From Desulfobacterales bacterium (GTDB taxonomy: Bacteria; Desulfobacterota; DSM-4660; Desulfatiglandales; Desulfatiglandaceae), in contig JAKLQB010000742.1 in the NCBI GenBank assembly GCA_022013615.1, positions 1 to 11,453 on the forward strand: a DNA stretch of 11,453 bases, in the 5' to 3' direction. Under the pieces are notes generated by a model. That model had not been told where the DNA came from. It did no database searches and saw only the letters and a list, made by a program, of their open reading frames with translations. Positions 4,061-11,453 of the stretch are shown one piece after another. The position numbers and the translations under genes are program-made. The first letter of the stretch is position 1; every line of letters begins with the position of its first letter.

Positions 4061-6217
4061 CTACCCATCAAGCGCAAAACTGGGTACTTCAGTGCGTTTT
4101 ATCCATTTGTTGAAGTAGAAATAGTATTCGCCGATTTTAACTGGCTCGATCTTTTTATAGGCCTGGTTCCCCTCGTTATCGACTTCCTTTATGACGATCC
4201 TCTTGTCCAGGATCGCTGTCCATCTATGAACATAAAGAAATGTATAGGGTTGTTCTACTGCCATAATTTCATGAAACCTGTGGCAGTATTCCGCCTGCTT
4301 GCCATGATCATATTCTTGCCTTATTTTGACAATGAGATCATCGGCCTCCTTGTTTCTAAAGGCCACAAAATTGAGCTGATGGGGATTCGTCTGACTCGAA
4401 TGCCAAATCTGGTATAGATCGGGATCTATACCCATGCTCCAACCCAGGATCAGGGCATCGAAATCGGCCTTATCCACACGCTCCTGAATGAACACCGACC
4501 ATTCCAGTAAATCGGTCCTGACATCGATGCCTATCTGTTTCCAGGCATCCTGTGCTATGGCCAATATAGCTTTCCGGATATCATTGCCGCTATTGGTGAT
4601 AAGTGTAAACTGGAGTCTTTTTCCGTTTTTTTCCAGCCAGCCCCCTTTATTGCGAATCCAGCCAGCTTCTTTAAGAAGCTTGAGCGCCCCCTCGGGATCA
4701 TAGGGAAGAGGTTGAATGCCATGATTATAAAAATCGGTCTGCTTTACAAAAGGCCCGGTTATCCGTTCTCCCTGGTTATGGAGGACATATTTTATGATTT
4801 TATCTACATCGATTGCCATGCCCAGTGCCCTTCGCACCCTGGGATCATCGAAAGGCTTTCTTCGCATGTTGTATCCGATATAGGTATAACCTAATCGGGT
4901 CCCTGAAAAGCTCTGATACCTTTGATCGTTCCCAAGTCGCTCCACCTGATGAGGCGGAATACCGGAGGGCGGATTACCGCCACCGTAGCTGTCAATGCTC
5001 CCGGCGTAAAACTCCATTTCCTGCGTTAACCAGTCTGGTATTACACGAAAGAAATATCGTTCATAGTTGGGCGGGCCCTCCCAGTAGTCATCAAAGCGAT
5101 TCAAAGCGATATACTGATCCGACCTCCACTCATGAAAAACAAAAGGGCCGCATCCTATGGGATGGCGATTGAAGCTGCTTTGTCTGATGGAAAAGGTGCC
5201 CGGATCTTTACCAAGGCGAATGGCCTCGTTTTTAAGGGCTTCCTCATTGAGGAGGTGCTCCGGTAGAATTCCAATGGCCCAGGTGGTTATGGCAGGAGAG
5301 TAGAGTCTTTTATAAACCATGCGAACCGTCAGGGGGTCAATGAACTCCACACTTTTGACCGGTTCATAATCCGCTGTACGGGGAGAGAGGTTTTTTGGGT
5401 TCATGATGGCTTCATAGGTAAACTTCACATCATTGGCATCAAATATATGGCCGTCATGGAATCTGACGTTGGGTCTTAAATGAAAGATGATTATGGGATT
5501 GTGCTCTGTGGCAGGAAGGAGCTCTTCGGCATATTTGACCAGTTTTTCTTTTTCGACTTGGGGCTCTGTTTTAATGTATGATTCACCACTAAAAAAGGCA
5601 AAATAATTCGCGCCCAGTAGCATAGCAAGATTCTGGAAAAGATCCTGGTTCACTTCAGTCAGGGTCAGCTTGATTCTGGCAGGTGTGTTAACCAGGATCT
5701 TTACTTCTATCTCCTTTTTGTTTTGCTTTGGATATTTTTCACTTCTAATTGTAGAGAACAGACCGGGAGGGATTATCTCAATCTTTTTAATCGTGTCTAA
5801 ACAGGCTTTCAGCCCTGGGCTTGAATGGTCATCCTTTTTCTTTGCTTCGTTGATAAAATCCGCGATCTTTTCAGCGCCCACTTTACCCAGGCCCGGGACA
5901 CCCGATAACTCATTCACATAAAAATAGGCCTCTTCATAGAGCTCCCAGGACGTGGCAAGGCGACCTCTAAAACGCAATTCTTCATCAAAGTCAACGAGCC
6001 TGTCAAAGACCAGGCCTTCAATTTCGCCGCTGGCCACATCACTTAAGAGGATGGGATTGAGCAGCGCTGCATCGGCGATAGATGCAGTAATGTACTCCTT
6101 GAGTCGGTTGGGGTTTCCACGTGTCTGCTGCTCATAGGTGGGCACCCAGAAGTAGGACTGGAGCAGAAAAAGGATGAGGATGAGGGGCGCAAATATGAGG
6201 ACACGTCGAATGGTCAT
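4061..6217 (-). CDS. Peptide-binding protein (SBP family 5) with a helix-hairpin-helix-like insertion
   Basis: Envelope binding protein for the second peptide transporter; it captures peptides and hands them to the DppB/DppC-type permeases encoded next. It has 718 residues, well above the usual 500-600. Seen: an N-terminal hydrophobic segment (about 5-25) with no lipobox cysteine, so either a signal anchor or a cleaved signal; TASIADAALLNPILLSD at 44-60; IIFHLRPNVRFHDG at 243-256; IGCGPFVFHEW at 354-364; and the family motif KPFDDPRVRRALGMAID at 454-470. In ordinary members the segment after ATSWE leads straight into the FHLRP block. Here about 150 residues (94-242) intervene, including VNELSGVPGLGKVGAEKIAD at 101-120, which resembles a helix-hairpin-helix. 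The ATG lies 12 bp after the yejF stop with no clear Shine-Dalgarno, suggesting translational coupling. Confidence 0.92.
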   Translation of the reverse strand: MTIRRVLIFAPLILILFLLQSYFWVPTYEQQTRGNPNRLKEYITASIADAALLNPILLSDVASGEIEGLVFDRLVDFDEELRFRGRLATSWELYEEAYFYVNELSGVPGLGKVGAEKIADFINEAKKKDDHSSPGLKACLDTIKKIEIIPPGLFSTIRSEKYPKQNKKEIEVKILVNTPARIKLTLTEVNQDLFQNLAMLLGANYFAFFSGESYIKTEPQVEKEKLVKYAEELLPATEHNPIIIFHLRPNVRFHDGHIFDANDVKFTYEAIMNPKNLSPRTADYEPVKSVEFIDPLTVRMVYKRLYSPAITTWAIGILPEHLLNEEALKNEAIRLGKDPGTFSIRQSSFNRHPIGCGPFVFHEWRSDQYIALNRFDDYWEGPPNYERYFFRVIPDWLTQEMEFYAGSIDSYGGGNPPSGIPPHQVERLGNDQRYQSFSGTRLGYTYIGYNMRRKPFDDPRVRRALGMAIDVDKIIKYVLHNQGERITGPFVKQTDFYNHGIQPLPYDPEGALKLLKEAGWIRNKGGWLEKNGKRLQFTLITNSGNDIRKAILAIAQDAWKQIGIDVRTDLLEWSVFIQERVDKADFDALILGWSMGIDPDLYQIWHSSQTNPHQLNFVAFRNKEADDLIVKIRQEYDHGKQAEYCHRFHEIMAVEQPYTFLYVHRWTAILDKRIVIKEVDNEGNQAYKKIEPVKIGEYYFYFNKWIKRTEVPSFALDG

Positions 6218-6229
6218 TATGATTGCCAG

Positions 6230-7891
6230 TTATAAGATGGATTCTGCCTTTAGCTCAAATGCGGCGGCAAGGAGTGCACGAGTATAAGCGCCTTTGGGGT
6301 TTTGGAAAATGTCCTCTGCCGGCCCCTTTTCCACCACATGGCCATTGCGCAGGACGAGAACATAATGGGCCAGGGCGCGCACAACCCGGAGATCGTGGCT
6401 GATGAACAGGTATGCCAGGTTGTGTCGTCGCTGGAGATCGCGCAACAGCTCAATGATCTGATACTGTACGGACACGTCGAGGGCGGAAGTGGGCTCGTCT
6501 AAGATAATGAACCTGGGCTTTAGCACCAGGGCCCGGGCTATGGCAATGCGCTGGCGCTGTCCGCCGGAAAACTCGTGGGGGTAACGGTTCTGCATTTCGG
6601 ACTCCAGCCCCACTTCTTCGAGCACCTTGTCGATAAGGGCGTGGCGCTCCTCGGGAGAGTCGCCCAATTTATGCAATTGTAAACCCTCCCCGATGATCCG
6701 GCCAACGGAAAGGCGGGGACTCAGTGATCCGAATGGGTCCTGGAAAACCATCTGTATCTCCTGCCTCAGGGGCCGCAAAGCCCTTGACCGCAAGCCCTGA
6801 ATTTCTTGTCCCTGAAAATATATTTTTCCTTCGCTTCGCTCGATGCGGATTAAGGCTCGACCTAAAGTCGACTTGCCTGATCCACTCTCTCCGACCACGC
6901 CCAAAGTCTGGCCCTGTCGAACGGTAAATGTGATATCGTCAACCGCCTTCACGTAGCCCACGGTCCGGCGAATGATGCCCTTTTTTATAGGAAACCAGAC
7001 TTTCAAGCTTTCTGCCCCCACCAAAGTCGGGGCATTATCGGGTATAGCTGCGGGTTGCCCTTTGGGCTTTAATCCAAGAAGCTGCTTGGTGTAAATGTGG
7101 GTTGGCCGTTCGAAGATGTCTTCCACCAGGCCTTGCTCTACGATTTCCCCCTGATGCATCACGGCCACCCGATCAACCGTCCGACGCACCACTTCAAGGT
7201 CATGAGTGATAAGAAGCAGCGACATACCAAGCTTTTGTTTTAGAGCCTTTAAGAGTTCCAGGATCTGGGCCTGGATTGTAACATCGAGAGCGGTGGTAGG
7301 TTCATCGGCAATGAGCAAGTCAGGCTCGTTAGCCAGGGCCATGGCGATCATTATCCGCTGCTGTTGACCCCCGGAAAACTCGTGGGGCAGTGAAGTGAGG
7401 CGGTCAATCGCCTCTGGTAGATCCACCAGGCGGAGCAGTTCGATGACTCTTTCCTTAGCCTCTTTTCGTCCCATGTCTTTGTGGACGAACAGCACTTCAC
7501 TGATTTGCCGCTCGATGCTGTGCAGAGGATTCAGTGAACTGAGGGGCTCCTGGAAAATCATGGCTATGTGGTTACCGCGAATACTGCGGAGGATAGCTTC
7601 CGTCGCGCCCAGGAGTTCTGCTCCTTCAGGGACTTGGTCGGTGGGGCTGGCTCCCAAAAAGCGTATGCTTCCACCGGGATGATGGGCGAGGGGGTAAGGC
7701 AATAGCTGGAGGATGGAAAGGGCTGTCACCGACTTGCCCGAACCGCTTTCTCCCACGAGCCCGAGGGTTTCGCCTTTATTTATATCGAGCGAAACGCCGC
7801 GGACGGCCTTCACCTCGTCCGGGCCTGTGCCAAAGGACGCCGACAGGTCCCTGATTTGCAGTAGAGGGCGTTCATCATTCATATTGTTCAT
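6230..7891 (-). CDS. yejF: Microcin C/peptide ABC transporter fused ATP-binding protein YejF
   Basis: Cytoplasmic ATPase of the YejABEF importer, 553 residues, with two complete nucleotide-binding domains fused in one chain, as is standard for YejF. Seen in domain 1: Walker A GESGSGKS (47-54), [13 protein letters not shown]-loop, signature FSGGQQQR (172-179), Walker B LLIADEPT (192-199) and H-loop THD. Seen in domain 2: Walker A GESGSGKS (334-341), [12 protein letters not shown]-loop, signature FSGGQRQR (441-448), Walker B FIILDEPT (461-468) and H-loop SHD. Both catalytic sites look intact. I chose ATG 7891-7889 because AAAGG lies 4 nt upstream and it begins one base after the yejE stop. An upstream in-frame ATG at 7924 would add 11 residues, overlap yejE and lacks this ribosome-binding site. 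In E. coli this system imports microcin C; peptide uptake is its general role. Confidence 0.95.
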   Translation of the reverse strand: MNNMNDERPLLQIRDLSASFGTGPDEVKAVRGVSLDINKGETLGLVGESGSGKSVTALSILQLLPYPLAHHPGGSIRFLGASPTDQVPEGAELLGATEAILRSIRGNHIAMIFQEPLSSLNPLHSIERQISEVLFVHKDMGRKEAKERVIELLRLVDLPEAIDRLTSLPHEFSGGQQQRIMIAMALANEPDLLIADEPTTALDVTIQAQILELLKALKQKLGMSLLLITHDLEVVRRTVDRVAVMHQGEIVEQGLVEDIFERPTHIYTKQLLGLKPKGQPAAIPDNAPTLVGAESLKVWFPIKKGIIRRTVGYVKAVDDITFTVRQGQTLGVVGESGSGKSTLGRALIRIERSEGKIYFQGQEIQGLRSRALRPLRQEIQMVFQDPFGSLSPRLSVGRIIGEGLQLHKLGDSPEERHALIDKVLEEVGLESEMQNRYPHEFSGGQRQRIAIARALVLKPRFIILDEPTSALDVSVQYQIIELLRDLQRRHNLAYLFISHDLRVVRALAHYVLVLRNGHVVEKGPAEDIFQNPKGAYTRALLAAAFELKAESIL

Positions 7892-7892
7892 G

Positions 7893-8939
7893 CTACCTTT
7901 CCGTCTTTCTTGGATCGAAGGCATCTCTAACCGCTTCCCCGATAAAGATAAGGAGACTCAACATCACGGCAAGCACCATAAAGGTCGTGATTCCCAGCCA
8001 TGGTGCCTGTAGATTGGCCTTGCCCTGGTTGAGGAGTTCACCCAGAGATGGGGACCCGGGCGGAAGCCCGAAACCCAGGAAGTCCAGGGCCGTCAGGGTG
8101 GTAATTGAGCCGTTTAGGACGAACGGGAGGAAAGTAAGCGCTGCCACCATGGCGTTGGGCAGGATATGTCTAAACATGATCATGGTGTCGCTGACCCCAA
8201 GGGCTTTGGCGGCTCGCACATAGTCAAAGTTTCGCACCCTAAGAAACTCGGCCCTTACCACTCCCACGAGCGCCATCCAGCTAAAAAGCAGCATCAGGCC
8301 CAGAAGCCACCAGAAGTTAGGCTCCACCACACTGGCCAGGATGATAAGGAGGTACAGGATCGGGAGTCCCTGCCACACCTCGATGAAACGCTGGAACAAA
8401 AGGTCCACCCAGCCGCCGAAATAACCCTGTACAGCTCCGGCCATGATCCCGACAATGGAACTGAGCAGCGTCAGGATCAGACCGAATAAGACTGAGATCC
8501 GAAAGCCGTAAATCAGCCGGGCCACCACATCGCGGCCCTGATCGTCGGTGCCAAGCCAGTTATCTCTCGAAGGTGGCGCCGGTGCTGGCACAGGCAGGTT
8601 GTAGTTAATGGTGTCATAGCTGTAAGGAACGATAGGAAAAACCATCCATCCTTTTGCCCGGATAAGCTCAGCTACCTCAGGATCACGGTAGTCAGCCTCG
8701 GTCGGAAGGAATCCGCCGAACACCGTTTCGGGGTACTCATAGAAGATCGGAAAGTAGAACTTGCTGTCGTAGCGAACGAGCAGGGGTTTATCATTGGCAA
8801 CGAACTCTGCAAACAGTGTGATGGTAAACAGGCCCAAAAAGATCCACAGGGACCAGAAGCCCCGGCGGTTGGAGCGGAAGTTCATGAGCCTTCGCCGGGT
8901 GAGAGGGGAGATTTTGAGACCGTGGAATCTTTCGGTCAC
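7893..8939 (-). CDS. yejE: Microcin C/peptide ABC transporter permease YejE
   Basis: Inner-membrane permease of YejABEF, 348 residues, normal for YejE, which is longer than DppC because of a periplasmic segment. Seen: first helix at about 28-46; the YejE-specific block with ANDKPLLVRYDSKFYFP and YPETVFGGFLPTEADYRDP at 48-87; LGTDDQGRDVVARLIYGFR at 129-147; the EAA loop at about 231-263 (EFLRVRNFDYVRAAKALG then RHILPNAM); and the C-terminal LDFLGFGLPPGSPSLGELL. The start is GTG 8939-8937, supported by AGGAGGG (8947-8953) 7 nt upstream. It begins 3 bp after the yejB stop and ends one base before yejF, so tight translational coupling is likely. Confidence 0.95.
   Translation of the reverse strand: MTERFHGLKISPLTRRRLMNFRSNRRGFWSLWIFLGLFTITLFAEFVANDKPLLVRYDSKFYFPIFYEYPETVFGGFLPTEADYRDPEVAELIRAKGWMVFPIVPYSYDTINYNLPVPAPAPPSRDNWLGTDDQGRDVVARLIYGFRISVLFGLILTLLSSIVGIMAGAVQGYFGGWVDLLFQRFIEVWQGLPILYLLIILASVVEPNFWWLLGLMLLFSWMALVGVVRAEFLRVRNFDYVRAAKALGVSDTMIMFRHILPNAMVAALTFLPFVLNGSITTLTALDFLGFGLPPGSPSLGELLNQGKANLQAPWLGITTFMVLAVMLSLLIFIGEAVRDAFDPRKTER
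7896..7900 (-). promoter_or_regulatory. Ribosome-binding site for yejF
   Basis: AAAGG on the minus strand, directly before the TAG stop of yejE and 4 nt before ATG 7891-7889. It favours this start over the ATG at 7924-7922. Confidence 0.6.
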
Positions 8940-8942
8940 CGA

Positions 8943-10058
8943 TCAGCCCTCCTGACTTTCGAAAGTGATCCGGGGGTCGACCACGTGATACGTAAGATCG
9001 CCAACCAGGTTGAGCAGCAGTCCCAGAAGGGTGAAGAAATAAAGGGTACCGAACATGACCGGGTAATCACGGTTCACAGCCGCTTCGAACCCCAAAAGCC
9101 CCAGCCCGTCTAAGGAAAATATGATCTCGGTGAGCAGTGATCCGGTAAACAGGGCACCCACAAAGGCGCTCGGGAAGCCGGCGATCACGATTAGCATGGC
9201 GTTACGAAAGATGTGGCCATACAACACCCGAAGTTCGCTTATGCCTTTGGAGCGGGCGGTGACCACGTACTGCTTGTGGATCTCTTCGAGAAAAGAATTC
9301 TTGGTAAGCATAGTGAGCCCGGCAAACCCTCCGATCACCATAGAAAGGACCGGCAGGGCGATGTGCCAGAAGTAGTCGGTGATACGCGCTGACCAGCTCA
9401 ATTCGGCCCAGTTCGCTGACACCAGGCCGCGCAGGGGGAACCAGTCGAAGTAACGTCCACCGGCAAACAGCACAATAAGGAGGATAGCAAACAGGAAACC
9501 GGGAATAGCGTTACCCAGGACCACCACGCTGCTGGACCATACGTCGAACTGGGAGCCATCGCGTACAGCTTTTCTGATGCCCAGGGGGATGGAGATCAGG
9601 TAGACCAGGAAAGTTGTCCAGAGACCCAAAGAAATAGAAACCGGCATCTTGTCGATGACCAGGCTCATGACGCTCCGGTCACGGAAGTAGCTATCGCCAA
9701 AATCGAACAGCAGGTAGGTGCGAATCATCATAAAAAAGCGTTTATAGGCCGGTTTGTCGAAGCCGAATTGACGCTCGATTTCCTTGATGATTTCAGGGTC
9801 CAGGCCTCGCGCCCCCCGGTACTTGCTGGGCATATCACCTGTCATGGTGGTACCCTGTTTGCCTCTGATAGCGCTCACATCACCCTGATCGGCCCCACTC
9901 ACGCGGGCGGTGGCCTCTGATACAGTGCCTTTAATGCGAGCAATCATCTGCTCGACAGGACCGCCGGGAGCCGCCTGAATAACAAGGAAATTAACCACCA
10001 TGATACCGAAAAGGGTTGGCACAATGAGAATCAGGCGGCGGATAATATAAGCGAACAT
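8943..10058 (-). CDS. yejB: Microcin C/peptide ABC transporter permease YejB
   Basis: Inner-membrane permease of YejABEF, 371 residues. Seen: N-terminal helix [20 protein letters not shown], then [15 protein letters not shown] (28-42), a 35-45 residue polar stretch, the YejB hallmark [20 protein letters not shown] (80-99) and [11 protein letters not shown]; membrane segments at about 141-160, 176-199, 233-251, 288-309 and 338-356; and an EAA loop near 256-290 ([18 protein letters not shown], then HIFRNAML). It ends [17 protein letters not shown] 10058-10056 gives the expected N-terminus; AGGAG (10071-10075) lies 12 nt upstream and overlaps the yejA-type stop codon. The polar stretch between the PGGP and YRGARG blocks is a normal feature of YejB. 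Confidence 0.95.
   Translation of the reverse strand: MFAYIIRRLILIVPTLFGIMVVNFLVIQAAPGGPVEQMIARIKGTVSEATARVSGADQGDVSAIRGKQGTTMTGDMPSKYRGARGLDPEIIKEIERQFGFDKPAYKRFFMMIRTYLLFDFGDSYFRDRSVMSLVIDKMPVSISLGLWTTFLVYLISIPLGIRKAVRDGSQFDVWSSSVVVLGNAIPGFLFAILLIVLFAGGRYFDWFPLRGLVSANWAELSWSARITDYFWHIALPVLSMVIGGFAGLTMLTKNSFLEEIHKQYVVTARSKGISELRVLYGHIFRNAMLIVIAGFPSAFVGALFTGSLLTEIIFSLDGLGLLGFEAAVNRDYPVMFGTLYFFTLLGLLLNLVGDLTYHVVDPRITFESQEG
8947..8953 (-). promoter_or_regulatory. Ribosome-binding site for yejE
   Basis: AGGAGGG on the minus strand, 7 nt before GTG 8939-8937 and inside the end of yejB. It decides for the GTG start: the next methionine in frame is MNFRSNRRG, 18 codons later. Confidence 0.75.
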
Positions 10059-10073
10059 GGGCGTTGAGTGCTC

Positions 10074-11453
10074 CTATTTTTCTTTTAGAGACGCCTTTTT
10101 TCCACTGAGCGCCGCTTCCTTCCGGGCATCAATCCACCACGTGTAAAATCCGAGGGCGTATTTTGGTGTGACTTTGGGCCGGCCAAATTTATCCCAGTAA
10201 GCGACACGGAAGATCCGAAGGTGCCAGTGTGGAATAACATAATGCCCCCAAAGCAAAACCCGGTCAAGAGCGCGCGTGCGGTGCACCAGGCTCTCCCTGT
10301 CAGGAGATGCAATGATGAGTTCGATCAGGGCATCCACAGCCGGGTCTTTTATCCCGATAGTATTGCGGCTGCCCGGCTCGCCAGCAGTAGCCGATCCCCA
10401 GAAGTCCCTCTGCTCATTGCCGGGCGAGAGGGACTCAGCGAATACGCCCACGATCATGTCAAAATCGAATTCTTCGACACGCTTCTGAAACTGGGCTGTA
10501 TCCACAGTGCGTACCCGGACATCGATCCCCAGACGTTCCAGATTCTTTGCAAAAGGCAGGGAAATCCGCTCCCATGAAGGGGAATTAAGAAGGATCTCAA
10601 ACGTGAATGATTTGCCGGTTTTTTGGTTGACCAACTCCCGGTTTTTAATGACCCAACCGGCCTCGTTGAGGAGCTTGAAGGCCTTTCGCAGGTTCGGCCG
10701 GATGTTACCCTTTCCGTCAGTAACGAGCGGCCTGTATTCTCTATTGAATACCTCTTTCGGAAGTTTATCTCGGAAGGGTTCGAGGATCTTGATCTCCTCA
10801 GGGCCTGGCAGCCCTCTTGAGGCAAGTTCACTGTTGGAGAAGAAACTTGTGGTTCGGGTGTACTGACCGAAAAAAAGGTTCCGGTTGGTCCACTCGAAAT
10901 CGAACGCATAGTTCAGTGCCTCACGAACACGACGGTCTCGAAAATAGGGACGGCGGATGTTGAAGATAAATCCCTGCATGCCGGTGGGCTGTTCGTGAGG
11001 GATGCCCTCCTTTTTGATGAGGCCTTCCCTAACCGCTGGCACGTTGTATGCCGTGGCCCAGTCTTTTGCAATGTTTTCCTGGCGAAAATCGTACTCACCG
11101 GCTTTAAATGCCTGGAGGGCCACCGTGGAGTCCCGGTAGTAGTCGTAATTAATTAAGTCAAAATTATAGCGCCCTCTGTTTACAGGCAGATCTCTACCCC
11201 AGTAGTCAGCCACCCGGGCGTAGGTAATAGTTCGACCCGGGTCAAAGGACTTAATCTTGTATGGCCCGCTTCCCAGTGGGGGGGACAGGGTAGTCTTCTT
11301 GAAGTCTCTTTCTTCCCAGTAATGCTTCGGGAGGATGGGCATCTGGCCAATGATGAGTGGTAGCTCCCGGTTTTCGCCACCTGAAAAAGTGAATTTCACC
11401 TTTCGATCCCCGGCCTTCTCGGCTCTCATCACACTGCCATAGTAAGCCCGGTA
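10074..11453 (-). CDS. yejA: YejA-type peptide-binding protein (partial, N-terminus beyond window)
   Basis: C-terminal 459 residues of the periplasmic binding protein of YejABEF, SBP family 5. The frame is open to the right edge: it reads YRAYYGSVMRAEKAGDRKVK from 11453 inward, so the GTG/ATG at 11432-11427 are internal codons and not the start. YejA is about 600 residues, so roughly 150 residues including the signal sequence are outside. Seen: NRELPLIIGQMPILPKHYW, the GSGPYKIKSFDPGR block, FNIRRPYFRDRRVREALNYA (the family-5 motif in its YejA form) followed by FDFEWTNRNLFFGQYTRTTS, and the C-terminal WHLRIFRVAYWDKFGRPK and YTWWID. These match YejA rather than DppA/OppA. It is first in the yejABEF order and ends 15 bp before yejB; its TAG stop overlaps the yejB ribosome-binding site. 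Confidence 0.93.
   Translation of the reverse strand, partial: YRAYYGSVMRAEKAGDRKVKFTFSGGENRELPLIIGQMPILPKHYWEERDFKKTTLSPPLGSGPYKIKSFDPGRTITYARVADYWGRDLPVNRGRYNFDLINYDYYRDSTVALQAFKAGEYDFRQENIAKDWATAYNVPAVREGLIKKEGIPHEQPTGMQGFIFNIRRPYFRDRRVREALNYAFDFEWTNRNLFFGQYTRTTSFFSNSELASRGLPGPEEIKILEPFRDKLPKEVFNREYRPLVTDGKGNIRPNLRKAFKLLNEAGWVIKNRELVNQKTGKSFTFEILLNSPSWERISLPFAKNLERLGIDVRVRTVDTAQFQKRVEEFDFDMIVGVFAESLSPGNEQRDFWGSATAGEPGSRNTIGIKDPAVDALIELIIASPDRESLVHRTRALDRVLLWGHYVIPHWHLRIFRVAYWDKFGRPKVTPKYALGFYTWWIDARKEAALSGKKASLKEK

Noticed and set aside
7892..7924. Upstream ATG for yejF at 7924-7922
   Set aside because: It would overlap yejE by 32 bp and add 11 residues unlike the family N-terminus, while ATG 7891 has AAAGG 4 nt upstream and begins one base after the yejE stop.
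11427..11432. GTG/ATG near the right edge as the start of the YejA-type protein
   Set aside because: The frame continues to the window edge with family-typical sequence (YRAYYGSV), so these are internal codons of a truncated gene.

Overview
The window is a block of peptide-uptake ABC transporter genes, all on the minus strand (read right to left), with intergenic gaps filled by short dispersed repeats and a REP-associated-type tyrosine transposase. No rRNA, tRNA or CRISPR array was recognised. The protein families and repeat-rich gaps fit a Gram-negative bacterium. I lean towards a Desulfobacterota/Deltaproteobacteria-like genome, but this is an inference with modest confidence because no phylogenetic marker is present.

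From the right: a YejA-type periplasmic peptide-binding protein (10074-11453, N-terminus cut by the window edge), YejB permease (8943-10058), YejE permease (7893-8939, GTG start) and YejF fused double ATPase (6230-7891). These are packed with gaps of 15, 3 and 1 bp and form a classic yejABEF operon. Twelve bp further on, a second peptide transporter begins: a large solute-binding protein (4061-6217), a DppB/OppB-type permease (3002-3961), a DppC/OppC-type permease (1351-2526) and the first 155 codons of a DppD/OppD-type ATPase (1-465, cut by the left edge). Two complete or near-complete peptide importers are thus arranged in tandem, probably derived from one transcription unit.

Two proteins of the second transporter are unusual. 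The binding protein has about 150 extra residues, including a helix-hairpin-helix-like segment, near its N-terminus. The DppC-type permease has about 70 extra residues with two extra hydrophobic stretches between its conserved blocks.

Unlike the tight yej operon, the second operon has gaps of 99, 475 and 885 bp. These hold a related family of repeats: 9-10 bp TAAAGTG-type tandem units at gene borders, a 51-bp-period direct repeat with a REP-like hairpin (ATGC-GTAA-GCAT) and its inverted solo copy with a compensatory change (AGGC-TTAC-GCCT). The 885-bp gap contains a 177-residue Y1/HUH transposase inserted inside one 51-bp repeat unit. Removing 669-1206 restores the unit to exactly 51 bp. This nested RAYT/REP structure, bounded by inverted TAAAGTG tracts, is the most interesting part of the window.
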